A program made the position numbers and the translations under genes. From an uncultured Eubacteriales bacterium (GTDB lineage Bacteria; Bacillota; Clostridia; Oscillospirales; UMGS1783), in contig CAKSHC010000002.1 of assembly GCA_934456365.1 (NCBI GenBank), positions 1 through 64,000 on the forward strand: a stretch of DNA of 64,000 bases, written 5' to 3'. Under the pieces are notes generated by a model that did no database searches, had not been told where the DNA came from, and saw only the letters and a program-made list of their open reading frames with translations. Positions 10,586-20,039 of this stretch are shown here, in pieces (position 1 is the first letter of the stretch; each line of letters starts with the position of its first letter).

Positions 10586-11593
10586 TCAGTTTTCCAGCCC
10601 GGCGCGCACCCGATCGGCCCGCAGCCGATCCCGCGCCGCCGGCTCGGCAAGGGCGCAAACCTCCTGCCTCACCGAAAAATAAAGGGAATCCAGCTTCTGC
10701 TCGTCCAGAGCAAAAAGCCCGCTTTCCGCGCCCAGGCGCAGAAGGGAATAAACCGAATCCCATTCCTTCCCGCTGAGCCGCCGGGCGTAGCGCGCCGTGC
10801 CCTGCGCCCGCCAGACCGAATCGGCAAAGCCCTCGGGATCGCTCTTCTGCCAGGCCGCGCGAAGCTTCTCTTCCCGCTCAAAAATCTGGGAAACGATCTT
10901 CTCCATCCGCTCCACGATCTCAAGCGGCGTGCGCCCCAGGCAGAACACGTTGCTGATCTGATAAAGCTCCCCCGCCGAGCTGCTGCCTTCGCCGTAGTTG
11001 CCGCGTACCGTCACGCCCAGCCGTCCGGCCTCGGCGATCAGATCGCGCAGCGCCCCCGTCGCCTCCTCGGCCGGCAGATGCGCCATCACAGAGGCCCGCA
11101 GCCCCGTGCCGAGGTTGGTATGGCAGGCGGTGAGGTAGCCGAACTCGTCGTTGTAGGCAAAGGGCAGCTTTTCGGATAAAAGCTTTTCGATCCGCTGCGC
11201 CGCCTCCAGCGGCCTCCGCAGATCAAACCCCGGCGCAAAGGCCTGAATGCGCAGATGATCCTCTTCGTTGATCATCACGCAGATCCGGTGATCCCGGCTT
11301 AGGATCAAAGCCCGCCCCGGCGCTCCGTTCAGAAATTCCGGGCTGATCAAGTGCTCCTCCACCAACGCTCTCCCCTTGGCCGGGGAAAGCGAATCCATGT
11401 CGAGGTAAGTAAATTCCTGCTCCAACCCCTGCGCCCCGGAGAAAAACGCTTCGCGGATCCGTGCCGCGATCTTTTTGCGCGCCTCCCCGTCGCCCTTGGC
11501 GGAAAGCCGCCCCGGATAGGGGGTGTCGGCTAAGTCGCGGGCCAGACGAACCCGGGATAAAACGGCGCATCCCGCGCCCTTTTTCTCGCTCAT
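10586..11593 (-). CDS. mcsB: Protein arginine kinase McsB
   Basis: This 335-aa phosphagen-kinase-fold enzyme phosphorylates arginines on proteins (including CtsR), marking them for ClpCP. Visible family motifs are SRVRLARDL near the N-terminus, MINEEDHLRIQ in the middle, ACHTNLGTGLRASVMAHLP, and RGNYGEGSSSAGELYQISN in the nucleotide-binding C-lobe. Its start overlaps the mcsA stop (ATGA), showing translational coupling with its activator. Confidence 0.95.
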   Translation of the reverse strand: MSEKKGAGCAVLSRVRLARDLADTPYPGRLSAKGDGEARKKIAARIREAFFSGAQGLEQEFTYLDMDSLSPAKGRALVEEHLISPEFLNGAPGRALILSRDHRICVMINEEDHLRIQAFAPGFDLRRPLEAAQRIEKLLSEKLPFAYNDEFGYLTACHTNLGTGLRASVMAHLPAEEATGALRDLIAEAGRLGVTVRGNYGEGSSSAGELYQISNVFCLGRTPLEIVERMEKIVSQIFEREEKLRAAWQKSDPEGFADSVWRAQGTARYARRLSGKEWDSVYSLLRLGAESGLFALDEQKLDSLYFSVRQEVCALAEPAARDRLRADRVRAGLEN

Positions 11594-12057
11594 TTCTGCT
11601 CCTCCTTCAAGGCCCGAATGCGATCGCGCAGCTCGGCCGCCTTCTCAAAATTCTCGGCCGCCACAGCCTCCTTCAGCTCAGCCTCAAGCTTTTCCTTCTC
11701 GCTCGGCGCCGGCTGTTTGGCCTTTTTCGGCTTGTCGCCCGCCTTGTGGCGCACATTGCCGTGCGTGCGGCGGATCATCGGCAAAAGCTCGTCGCGGAAG
11801 GCGTCGTAGCAGTGCGGACAGCCCAGCATCCCGGTCTGGCGAATGTCGGCCAGGGTTGTCGCGCAGGTCGGGCAGGCCTTGGCTGTCGGCAAAGCAAAGG
11901 AGAAATCCGGGTCCAGCCCCCAGCCGAACAGGGAAAGCTTATTGAGCCCCGCCTCCATCGCGCACTGCGCACACAAATGCTTTTCGGTGGTCTTTCCGTT
12001 GATGGTTTGGGAAAAATAAGTGGTCGCTTCTCTCTTTTTGCATTGATCGCAAAGCAT
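11590..12057 (-). CDS. mcsA: McsA, zinc-finger activator of McsB
   Basis: This 155-aa protein has four CxxC pairs (CDQC, CAQC, CPTC, CPHC) that form metal-binding fingers and a C-terminal UVR motif (AENFEKAAELRDRIRAL). McsA stimulates McsB and couples the CtsR regulon to metal or redox stress. It lies 13 bp downstream of ctsR. Confidence 0.93.
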   Translation of the reverse strand: MLCDQCKKREATTYFSQTINGKTTEKHLCAQCAMEAGLNKLSLFGWGLDPDFSFALPTAKACPTCATTLADIRQTGMLGCPHCYDAFRDELLPMIRRTHGNVRHKAGDKPKKAKQPAPSEKEKLEAELKEAVAAENFEKAAELRDRIRALKEEQK

Positions 12058-12070
12058 ATTCGATGCCCCC

Positions 12071-12523
12071 TTAATATAAAGTGGATACCAGCATGTTTTT
12101 GAATAGATCCGCCCGCACCCGCTCGCGAGCCGAGCGCTCCAGCGAGCCGAGCGTTTTGTCTGAAACCGCGGCGGCCATCAGCCGCCCCTGTTCCCGGGTC
12201 AAGAGCCCGTCTGCCACCATGTTCTGCAAATGATGCAGAGCCGTGGTTCCGTCCAGCGCGTCGCCGATCGAGTTGACCACATGCATCACCCGCGTTTCGC
12301 TGTCTTCCTTGATCCGGCAGATGCGGATGTAGCCTCCCCCTCCCCGGCGGCTCTCAATCACATACCCCTGCTCCGGCCGAAACCGCGAGGAAAGCACATA
12401 ATTGATCTGGCTCGGCACAACCCCGAAGCGCTGTGCCAGCTCCTGCCGCTGCACCAAAAGCTCGCCCGGACTTTCGTCCAGCATCTCGGTCAGAAACCGG
12501 GCGATCGTATCGGTTAAGCCCAT
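12071..12523 (-). CDS. ctsR: CtsR transcriptional repressor of class III stress genes
   Basis: This 150-aa winged-helix repressor has the family hallmarks: SQINYVLSSRFRPEQGY in the DNA-binding domain and RRGGGGYIRI, the glycine-rich heat-sensing wing. The start at 12523 is preferred over 12532, because the AAAGGAG site directly abuts the upstream ATG but sits 9 nt from the downstream one. The gene is autoregulated through the operator just upstream. Confidence 0.95.
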   Translation of the reverse strand: MGLTDTIARFLTEMLDESPGELLVQRQELAQRFGVVPSQINYVLSSRFRPEQGYVIESRRGGGGYIRICRIKEDSETRVMHVVNSIGDALDGTTALHHLQNMVADGLLTREQGRLMAAAVSDKTLGSLERSARERVRADLFKNMLVSTLY

Positions 12524-12542
12524 CGTTTTCATCTCCTTTGAC

Positions 12543-12595
12543 TTTGACTATCTTTGACCTTAACTATAGTATACTCATTGGTCAGAGAATGTCAA
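12543..12595 (-). promoter_or_regulatory. ctsR operon promoter with CtsR operator
   Basis: On the minus strand -35 TTGACA (12590-12595) and -10 TATACT (12568-12573) are 16 bp apart. Downstream, at 12543-12559, lies GGTCAAAGATAGTCAAA, an exact match to the CtsR heptad direct repeat (RGTCAAA NAN RGTCAAA). Its position between the promoter and the start codon fits repression by blocking elongation or open-complex formation. Confidence 0.92.
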
Positions 12596-12748
12596 GACCT
12601 TTTTTCAATTTTTTCGGAAATTTTTTCCGGCTCACGCTCGGGGTGCGGCAGGCTCTTTTCCGTGCGTTCGGGAAGCGAAACGGGAGAGGGAATCATGGCA
12701 GGCTCCTTTCTTTACAGAAAGAATGCCCGAAAAGGAGAAAAGATATTC

Positions 12749-12777
12749 TTGCCGAAAGGCGGGATGCGGGGTACAAT
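12749..12777 (+). promoter_or_regulatory. Promoter of the WYL regulator
   Basis: -35 TTGCCG (12749-12754) and -10 TACAAT (12772-12777) have a 17-bp spacer, 20 bp before the start codon. The rest of 12596-12748 contains no recognisable gene. Confidence 0.65.
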
Positions 12778-12797
12778 AAAGAAAAAGGGGTGAAACG

Positions 12798-13778
12798 ATG
12801 GCAAGAACCTCCAACCAGAAATGCAAGCTTCTGATCTTAAAAGATATCTTTGAGCGGGAAACCGACGAGGCCCATCCGCTTTCCATGGCCGAGCTGATCG
12901 AAAAGCTGCGCCGGGAGGGCATCGAGGCCGAGCGCAAAAGCCTTTACCGGGATATGGACGAGCTGCGCCTCTACGGGCTCGATATCGAAACCACCCGCGA
13001 TAAAACCACCCGCTATTACCTGGCCTCCCGCCTGTTCGAGCTGCCCGAGCTCCTGCTCTTGGCCGACAGCGTCCAGTCCTCCCGGTTCATCACCGAAAAG
13101 AAAACCCGGCAGCTCACCGAAAAGCTCAAGCTGCTGACCAGCCGCTACGAGGGCGAGCACTTCTCCCGCCGCTTCCATGTGGTCAACCGCATCAAGAGCA
13201 TGAACGAAAGCATCTATTACAATGTAGACGTCATCCACGAAGCCATCGCCGCAGACCGGCAGATCACCTTTCTCTACTATGAATACGGCCGCGATAAAAA
13301 GGAGCGCCTGCGCCGCGACGGCGGGCGCTACGAGGTCAGTCCCTTCGCCCTGACCCGGGACAGCGAAAACTACTATCTGATCGCCTTCGATTCCGAAAAC
13401 GCCCAGATCCGCCACTACCGGGTCGACCGCATGAAGGGAATTCAATTAAGCGAAAAGACCCGCGAAGGGCATTCCTGCTACGAAAGGCTCGATTCCGACC
13501 GCTACGAGCGCACCACCTTCTCCATGTTCAACGGCGAGGACACTCCCGTTACCATGGAGTTCGACGGGCGCCTCGCCGGTGCCGTGATCGACCGGTTCGG
13601 CAAGGATATCCTCTTCATTCCCTGCGAAAACGGCGCCTTCCGTATCAATGTGCCGGTTTCGGTGTCGCCTCCGTTTTTCGGCTGGATCTTCGGCTTCGAC
13701 GGCGGCGCCCGCCTCATCGGCCCGGAATGGGTGGTCGAGCGGTACCGGCAGATGCTCGAAAAAAGCCGCGCCCTTTGA
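12798..13778 (+). CDS. WYL-domain transcriptional regulator
   Basis: This 326-aa protein has an N-terminal DeoR-type winged helix (about 5-75; the recognition region includes EAERKSLYRDMDEL), a central WYL domain (about 140-220: ITFLYYEYG then YEVSPFALTRDSENYYLIAF) and a C-terminal WCX-like extension. WYL regulators sense nucleic-acid or small-molecule ligands and often control defence or DNA-damage genes, but nothing adjacent identifies a target. It is monocistronic, divergent from ctsR. Confidence 0.9.
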   Translation: MARTSNQKCKLLILKDIFERETDEAHPLSMAELIEKLRREGIEAERKSLYRDMDELRLYGLDIETTRDKTTRYYLASRLFELPELLLLADSVQSSRFITEKKTRQLTEKLKLLTSRYEGEHFSRRFHVVNRIKSMNESIYYNVDVIHEAIAADRQITFLYYEYGRDKKERLRRDGGRYEVSPFALTRDSENYYLIAFDSENAQIRHYRVDRMKGIQLSEKTREGHSCYERLDSDRYERTTFSMFNGEDTPVTMEFDGRLAGAVIDRFGKDILFIPCENGAFRINVPVSVSPPFFGWIFGFDGGARLIGPEWVVERYRQMLEKSRAL

Positions 13779-13791
13779 TCGGACAGAAGAA

Positions 13792-13824
13792 AAAAGCGCT
13801 CAGGTTTTTACCTGAGCGCTTTTT
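13792..13824. terminator. Bidirectional terminator between WYL gene and giant surface protein
   Basis: A 13-bp perfect stem (AAAAGCGCTCAGG with its complement) with a 6-nt loop has A and T runs outside, and serves convergent genes ending at 13778 and 13843. Confidence 0.92.
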
Positions 13825-13842
13825 CTATGGGAGGTAGGAAGC

Positions 13843-16800
13843 TTATTGATCGGCCTTGCGTCGGCGCAGATAGAGCGCAGCGCCGCAGCCGAGAGCCGAG
13901 GCCGAAAGGGCCGCCAGCAGATAGGGAAGAGCGTCGCCCGTGTTGGGGATGCCGCCCGTGTTGGGGGTGCCGTTGGGATCGCCGCCCACCATGCGCAGCT
14001 CCACATCGTCGATGTAGATCTGTTCGCCTTCCTTGAGGGCGTTGGCCACAATACGCAGCACAATCGGGTCCTTCCCGGCCACAAACCGGGCCGTCACCGT
14101 TTCCCACTCGCCGTGGAGGCTGGCGGGAGCGTTGGCCTTGCCGGAAATGTCGAGGTAAACGTTGGCGTTGACCCCATCGGGACGGAACACCTTGTAGGAG
14201 ATCACATAGGTCTCGCCTTCCTTCAGAGTCAGCGAATCCTCATGCCCCTCGCCGAGCAGCGAGTAGTAAACGCCGGCATTGCGCTCGGGCTCGCCGTTGC
14301 CGCGCCCGGTCGCCACAAGGCCATAAGAGCCGTCGAAGCCCTTGCCCGCTTCGCGCCGGAACAGGCCGCCGTTCCAGTCGGAACGCACCCACCAGTACTT
14401 CATCCGATCGGCGTCTTCAAAGTCGCCGCCGAGCAGCTCGTTGTAGCCGAGCTTCTCTTCTTCCGCGGGAGGCTGATAGCCCGGAGCGATGTAGGCGGCG
14501 TTGCCTGCCAGCCAGGATTCCACGCCTTCCACCTTCTCCTTCGAGAAGTCCTGCCTGTAAACGATCTCACCGGCTTCATCCTTCAGAACCAGATTGTCGA
14601 TAAAGGCCTGGCCGTTGATCGGGGTGTTGAGGTAAACGCGCAGCGCCCATCCGAGAGAGGCAACGTCCGCCTTGCTGCTCTCCGCCCAGTTGAGCGAGGT
14701 GCGCAGCTCATGCGTCTTGTGCTGCCAGGTCTTGGTCGGGCTGACCGAGGAAACCAAAGGATTCGGAAAGTCCGGATTGCCCTCCAGGTCGGTGTAAACC
14801 TCCATGCCGTCGATGTTGGAGATCACATCGTATTCCAGCGTGTAGGTCTTGTTGGGATCGAGCTTGGCCCGCAGGAAGTAGGCCGCATAGCCGTTGGCCG
14901 TGGTCGGAGTGAAGGCCGCAAAGCCGCCGTCCTTGCAGGAATCCAGCTTGAAGAGATCGTTGTCCTCCTTGCCGATCACGGGATCGGGGATCGGAGCTCC
15001 GTCGTCCTCCGCGCCGGTGCCGCGCACGATATCAAAGGCGTCCATCATCACCCGGCGTCCGTCGTGGGAAACGAAGGTGATCTCGTGGCGCTTGTCGGCC
15101 AGCCCCGTCACCTCCAGCGCCGTGTAGCGCGAGGTCAGGTTCAGTCCGTTGATGTCGGTCACCGTCTTGTAGAACTGCCCGTCGATGTAAACATCCACCC
15201 CCGTGCCGTAGCTGTCGGCCGGTCCGCGGTAGAAGAGCACATACCGGAACCCGGTGCCCACAAAGTTGAGCCGGCACTGCAGAGCGCCCGAAATGGAATG
15301 GCATTTGCTCTTGTAAAGATGGCTGCCCGTCCAGAAGAACAGCTCGCCGTCGGGAGTTAAAACAGGCTTGGAAGCGTTGTCGTCGGCGTGATCGTGGACG
15401 TTCTTCTTGGAATCCATGAAGGTCACATAATCGGTGTCGCCGTCGTCGATCGGCTCCCAGAAGAGATATTCGGGATCGTTTTCCAAGGCCTTGTAGAGCT
15501 CGGGATCCTGCTTCTCTTTGATCGGATCAAAGAGCGCAATGGCCTGCTCGTCGGAAAGCGCCGCGCTGTAGAGCCGGGCCAGCGCCACGGAACACTTCAT
15601 CGCCCGCTCGGGATTGCCTGCGTCGGTCGTGTCGGAGCCGAGGAAGAGCACCTTGCCCGCGTCCTGCGGGAAGAGCACCGGCGCCTCCACCGAAACAATG
15701 CCGATCTTGTGGCCGTTGACGAAGAGAACCGTGTTCTCGCCGTTGTAGACCGCCACAAAGTGGTAGTAGTGCTCGGTGTCGATCGTCTTGGTCAGCGTTT
15801 TGTAGCTGCCGTTGTGGATGGAGTAGAGCGCCTGCCCGTTCTGCACATCAAAGCCGAAGCCGGCCGCCTGCTGCGAGGAAACGGGAGAGCTGCTCGAGGA
15901 GGGCATTTCGTTTGCCTTGAAGTAGGTTTCAAAGGTGAAGCCGTAGGCCATCTCGTCGGCCTTGCTCACATAATCCGCAAACCGCACCACATTCGAGCAG
16001 TTGCCCGGGAAGGTGATCACATCCATGCCGATCGTGTCATCGTGGGAGATCACCGGCGAGCCGTAGACCTTGGCCTGCATCGCGTTGTCCGAAATGTCGC
16101 GGATGGTGCCTGCCTGCGCGTCGATCGAAACATCCAGGATGTCCGCCTTCACCTCGCCCTGCGCCACCGCCGCCGTGCGGAAGTTTTGCACCAGCGGCTG
16201 AGAAGTCATGCGGTGCCTCTCGCAGGTCAACTCGGAGCAGTAGCCCGCTGTCACGGCGTAAACCTTGAGCACATAATCGGTCTCGGGCGTCAGCCCGCCC
16301 AGTGCCGATTTGATCGGGGTCGTGTAGTCCAGATTGAAGTAGTCCCAGCTCACATACCGCTGCTTGACCACCTTCCCGGCCGTGTCTTCCACCACCAGGT
16401 GATAGCCGCGCGCCGTGATGGAGTCCGGGGAGACCGGCGAGAAGGAGAAGGCTGCCAGATTGCCGGTCACCTTCACCAGATTCAGCTCGGCGTCGTCCGC
16501 GAAGAAGAGATCCTCCTCGGTGAAGCGGTTTTCGTTGTACTTGAAGTCCTCGGTCTTGTAGGAATCCAGGATATAGGTCCCGGCCACGAACTTGTTTTCG
16601 CTGATGTCCCAAACCCGCACACGGGTCCGGTTAGCAGCGTCCACCTCAACCACATAGGCCTGATCCGTCGAATAGCGGTTGTTCATGTCCATCTTTTCGC
16701 CGTTTGCCGTCGGGCGGGTGGAATAATGCAGCGTGCCGGTGCCGAGAGAGGTGTATTTGTTCTGATAGATGATGTATTCGTCGGTGATCGGCGCGTGGAT

Positions 16801-19767
16801 ATGCCCCGCAAACCGCACCACATTCGGATACCGCTCATAGATGCTCTGCAGAGTCGGCGTGCCGCCCTCGCTGCCGACATGCTCGCAGGTGCCGTATTCC
16901 TGCTGGAAATCGGGCACGTGCTGGAACACGAAGATCGGCTTGTCGGCGCCGGTGTCGGCATAGGCCGCCGCCACCTGAGCCTCCACCCAGGCATAGGTCT
17001 CGGCATTGTAGTCCCAGCCGTGGCGCGCGCTCTCATCCGGCGAAATGCCGATGAAGTGGTAGCCGTTGATGATCTTGTGGACATTGGCGCTGCCCTCGCC
17101 CATCACGCTCTCAAACACGGCAAGATTGTTTCCGTCGTAGTATTCATGGTTGCCCATCAGCGTGATGGCCTGGGTCTCGTTGGGATCCAGCCCCGCGTCC
17201 AGAGTCGACTTCACAGCCTGCAGCTGGTCGGCGCGGCCGTTGTCCGCCAGGTCGCCCACCAGGAAGATCGCGTCGAAGTTCTCGTAGTGGTTGCCCGCGT
17301 TGCGGGAGAGCACATAGCTCTGCGCCAGAAGCTTCTGCAGGCGCACGTTGCGGTTGTCGCCCGCGCTGCCCACGTGCACGTCGCTCGCCACCACAAAGCG
17401 CACGACCGGCTCAAAATCGTCGTCGTAGTCCTTGCCGTATTCCGGCGTCACCAGAATGCCGAATTTGGCCATCTCCACCGCATAGAGGGCGATCGCCTCC
17501 TCGTCGGTCTTGGCCTTTTCGTGCAGCGTCAGCCCGGTGATCGTTGTGCCCGCCGCGCAGCCGTATTTGGTGAAGTTGGTCGCCGATGCCGTCGACCCGC
17601 CGATGCTCAGCACCCCATACCAGCCGCCGCCGTTGAAGCGCTCGACCGGGGTCGAGCCGATGGGCGCGCCGTTGAGGATCATGCGGATCTCCTTGGTCTG
17701 CGCGTCAAAGCTCGCCACCACATGGCAGTAGGTCCCGGCCGCCGGCATCTCGGTTTCCACCGTCTTGTAGCCGGTCCCGTCCTGGAACTCGAAGAACAGC
17801 TTGCCCTCGTAGTGGCCGATGCCGAAGCCGCCCGCGTTCATGGCCGCCGTTAAATAGGAATACCCGTCCGGGAATTCGCTCGGCACGATAAAGGAAAGCT
17901 CCAGGGCAAACCCATCGGAAAGATGCTCCGCCAGAGCCTCCTTGTCGAAGGTCACCCCCAGCTGATTTGTGCGTCCGCTCATCGTGAAGCCGTAGGTCTT
18001 ATAATTCTTGCCCCCGATGACCGCGTCCACCCGGCCCACATTCGGGAACCCGGCCTTGGCGTTTCCGCTCGAGGAATATTCCTTGATCGAAACCTGCTCC
18101 AGCGAAGAGGCGTAGGTCACACCCTTCTCCCGGAAGGTCAGCTCCAAAGGCTCTGTGCCCACAGGCACATCCTCGCCCGGCAGCTCACCCGCGCCGATGT
18201 CCGCCAGGTGCTTCTGATAAGCCCCCTTGGCCTGCGCGTTCGTCAGCGCCGTCGAGTAAAGATCCGCCTTGGTCAGGATCGTGTCCTTCGGAACCGGATA
18301 TTTGGTGAAGTTGGTCGCCGATGCCGTCGAACCGCCCACACCCATCACGCCGTACCAGCCGCCGCCGTTGAAGCGCTCGGCCGGGGTCGAGCCCACGGGC
18401 TCTCCGTTGAGAACCATGCGGATCTCCTTGGCCTCGGCGTCAAATACTGCCGCCACATGGCAGTAGGTCCCCACCGCCGGCAGCTCGGCGCGCACCGTCT
18501 TGTAGCCGGTCCCGTCATGGAATTCAAAGGAGAGCTTGCCGTCTACCGAGCAAATGCCGAAGCCGCCGCCCTGCATGGCTGCCGCGAAATACTGCTCGCC
18601 CGAAAGCCCCTCGGGAACCACAAAGGCCGCCTCCAGCGTGAAGCCCTTGGCCAGCTCGGTCGCCAGAGCAGCCTTGTTGAAGGTCACGCCGATCGCGTCG
18701 GTCGTGGAATCCTTCTTCAGGCCAAACACCTTCAGGTCTTTCCCGTTGACCGTCACCGTCTGCTCGCCCACGCTCGTGGCCGGATCGCGGATCACACCCG
18801 AGCTGCTGTATTCGTTGGCGCTCACCTCCAGCGTGCTCTCGGCCGTAATGCTCTGCGCCCCAAAGGTCAGCTTGAGAAGGTCGGGAGCAGGAGGCATTAC
18901 CGCGCCCGCATCGGGCTCGGCCGAAAGCTCCTGATACAGATGCCGCAGATATGCCGCCACAGCCTTATCCGCCCCAAACGCCTCGCTGTAAATGCGCAGC
19001 GAAGTAAAGGTCGTCGGATTGCAGGCAAAATTGGTGTAGTTGTGGTCGCCGGTCGCCGTTGAGCCGCCGATGCCGATGCGCCCGAAATAGCCGCCCGCCC
19101 GGAAGCCCGGATAATCCAGCTCGCCGACAAACGTCCCGTTCAGATAAAGGGTCATCTTGCCGCCCGTCGGATCGGCTGCGCCCACCACATGGCAGTAGGT
19201 CCCCGCCGGGATCGCCTCGGAGTAAAGATCCGCGTAGCCGCCGCCGGCCTGGCCGATCTCAAAGAACAGCTTGCCGTCGCTGCTCACGAAAAGGCCGAAG
19301 CCGCCCCCCGTCGTTGCTCCGATCAGAGCCGCCTCCGAACTTGCCGCCGGCATCACAAACGAGGTCTCCAAAGTGAAGCCCTTGGTCAGAGCCGCCGTCA
19401 GAGCGTCCTTTTGATTCAGCTCCTTGAAGCTGATACCGATGGTGTTGCCCGAGGAGGCCTTCGCAAAGCCCATGGCCGTGTATTCGCGGGAATCCACCAT
19501 GACCTTGACCTTGCCCACGTTTTCGGGCACTTCCTTCAGCCCTGCTTCGCTGCCCTTGGAATATTCCCGAATGGGAACCTCCTCCAGGCCCAAAGCCGGG
19601 CTTTTTGCGGAGAGCGTTTTGTCGCCGAATGTGACGTCCAAAATGCCCGCCTCGGGCAGCTCGGTCGTCTTGCTGCCGATCAGCGGCGCCGCCAGTACCG
19701 TGGCACAGCACGAGAGAAGCAGCGTTGCCGCCAGCGCCAGAGAAACAATCAGCCGACACTTCTTCAT
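13843..19767 (-). CDS. Giant cell-wall protein: LamG-like repeats, calcineurin-type metallophosphoesterase, C-terminal sorting signal
   Basis: This 1974-aa secreted protein has a signal peptide followed by three LamG/concanavalin-like domains within about 50-760, each with a TYCHV motif and a hydrophobic strand ending in LNG. A metallophosphoesterase domain follows (about 785-1060) with the full metal-ligand series DVH, GDLADNG, GNHEYYDG, QHVP and GHIHAP. Next are an Fn3-like linker, a fourth LamG-like domain near 1230-1400 and two or three beta-sandwich modules. The C-terminus carries two PNTG motifs (TPNTG and IPNTGD), a hydrophobic helix and RRRKADQ, a sortase signal deviating from LPXTG. 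The substrate may be a phosphodiester or phosphorylated glycan outside the cell; this is inference. The start has an AAGGGGG site. Confidence 0.88.
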   Translation of the reverse strand: MKKCRLIVSLALAATLLLSCCATVLAAPLIGSKTTELPEAGILDVTFGDKTLSAKSPALGLEEVPIREYSKGSEAGLKEVPENVGKVKVMVDSREYTAMGFAKASSGNTIGISFKELNQKDALTAALTKGFTLETSFVMPAASSEAALIGATTGGGFGLFVSSDGKLFFEIGQAGGGYADLYSEAIPAGTYCHVVGAADPTGGKMTLYLNGTFVGELDYPGFRAGGYFGRIGIGGSTATGDHNYTNFACNPTTFTSLRIYSEAFGADKAVAAYLRHLYQELSAEPDAGAVMPPAPDLLKLTFGAQSITAESTLEVSANEYSSSGVIRDPATSVGEQTVTVNGKDLKVFGLKKDSTTDAIGVTFNKAALATELAKGFTLEAAFVVPEGLSGEQYFAAAMQGGGFGICSVDGKLSFEFHDGTGYKTVRAELPAVGTYCHVAAVFDAEAKEIRMVLNGEPVGSTPAERFNGGGWYGVMGVGGSTASATNFTKYPVPKDTILTKADLYSTALTNAQAKGAYQKHLADIGAGELPGEDVPVGTEPLELTFREKGVTYASSLEQVSIKEYSSSGNAKAGFPNVGRVDAVIGGKNYKTYGFTMSGRTNQLGVTFDKEALAEHLSDGFALELSFIVPSEFPDGYSYLTAAMNAGGFGIGHYEGKLFFEFQDGTGYKTVETEMPAAGTYCHVVASFDAQTKEIRMILNGAPIGSTPVERFNGGGWYGVLSIGGSTASATNFTKYGCAAGTTITGLTLHEKAKTDEEAIALYAVEMAKFGILVTPEYGKDYDDDFEPVVRFVVASDVHVGSAGDNRNVRLQKLLAQSYVLSRNAGNHYENFDAIFLVGDLADNGRADQLQAVKSTLDAGLDPNETQAITLMGNHEYYDGNNLAVFESVMGEGSANVHKIINGYHFIGISPDESARHGWDYNAETYAWVEAQVAAAYADTGADKPIFVFQHVPDFQQEYGTCEHVGSEGGTPTLQSIYERYPNVVRFAGHIHAPITDEYIIYQNKYTSLGTGTLHYSTRPTANGEKMDMNNRYSTDQAYVVEVDAANRTRVRVWDISENKFVAGTYILDSYKTEDFKYNENRFTEEDLFFADDAELNLVKVTGNLAAFSFSPVSPDSITARGYHLVVEDTAGKVVKQRYVSWDYFNLDYTTPIKSALGGLTPETDYVLKVYAVTAGYCSELTCERHRMTSQPLVQNFRTAAVAQGEVKADILDVSIDAQAGTIRDISDNAMQAKVYGSPVISHDDTIGMDVITFPGNCSNVVRFADYVSKADEMAYGFTFETYFKANEMPSSSSSPVSSQQAAGFGFDVQNGQALYSIHNGSYKTLTKTIDTEHYYHFVAVYNGENTVLFVNGHKIGIVSVEAPVLFPQDAGKVLFLGSDTTDAGNPERAMKCSVALARLYSAALSDEQAIALFDPIKEKQDPELYKALENDPEYLFWEPIDDGDTDYVTFMDSKKNVHDHADDNASKPVLTPDGELFFWTGSHLYKSKCHSISGALQCRLNFVGTGFRYVLFYRGPADSYGTGVDVYIDGQFYKTVTDINGLNLTSRYTALEVTGLADKRHEITFVSHDGRRVMMDAFDIVRGTGAEDDGAPIPDPVIGKEDNDLFKLDSCKDGGFAAFTPTTANGYAAYFLRAKLDPNKTYTLEYDVISNIDGMEVYTDLEGNPDFPNPLVSSVSPTKTWQHKTHELRTSLNWAESSKADVASLGWALRVYLNTPINGQAFIDNLVLKDEAGEIVYRQDFSKEKVEGVESWLAGNAAYIAPGYQPPAEEEKLGYNELLGGDFEDADRMKYWWVRSDWNGGLFRREAGKGFDGSYGLVATGRGNGEPERNAGVYYSLLGEGHEDSLTLKEGETYVISYKVFRPDGVNANVYLDISGKANAPASLHGEWETVTARFVAGKDPIVLRIVANALKEGEQIYIDDVELRMVGGDPNGTPNTGGIPNTGDALPYLLAALSASALGCGAALYLRRRKADQ

Positions 19768-19815
19768 AAATTCTTACCCCCTTGAAAAAATTTTCGTAAA
19801 CAAAAGAACCCGAAA

Positions 19816-19882
19816 TTTTACGAAATTCGTAAAACGGTTTACGAGATACTCATATTATCCCATATCACTCCGAAGAAGTCAA
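19816..19882 (-). promoter_or_regulatory. Promoter and overlapping palindromic operators of the giant surface protein
   Basis: On the minus strand -35 TTGACT (19877-19882) and -10 GATAAT (19854-19859) have a 17-bp spacer. Immediately downstream are two overlapping palindromes: 19827-19844, an 18-mer with arms TCGTAAA/TTTACGA (16 of 18 symmetric), and 19816-19834, a perfect 19-bp palindrome with arms TTTTACGAA/TTCGTAAAA. A third TTTTCGTAAA half-site lies near 19791-19800. The arrangement resembles LacI/GalR-type operators placed as a roadblock; the regulator is not in the window. Confidence 0.7.
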
Positions 19883-20039
19883 TGCAAAATTGCTGCCGAT
19901 TGGTCAAAATCTACATAACTATCAAAACCGGGGAGGGCATTTGTGCGGTTTTTCGGCGAATAGAACAGAAAAGCAGCCAGCGTTCGCGCTTTTTCGCAAA
20001 AAAGAAGGCGTAAAATGATGGCAGGGGGGGTGAAAAAAG

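Noticed and set aside
15388..17853. 821-aa plus-strand ORF opposite the giant surface protein
   Set aside because: It is antisense to a gene with a signal peptide, catalytic motifs and a promoter, and has a similar low-complexity composition. It is a shadow frame.
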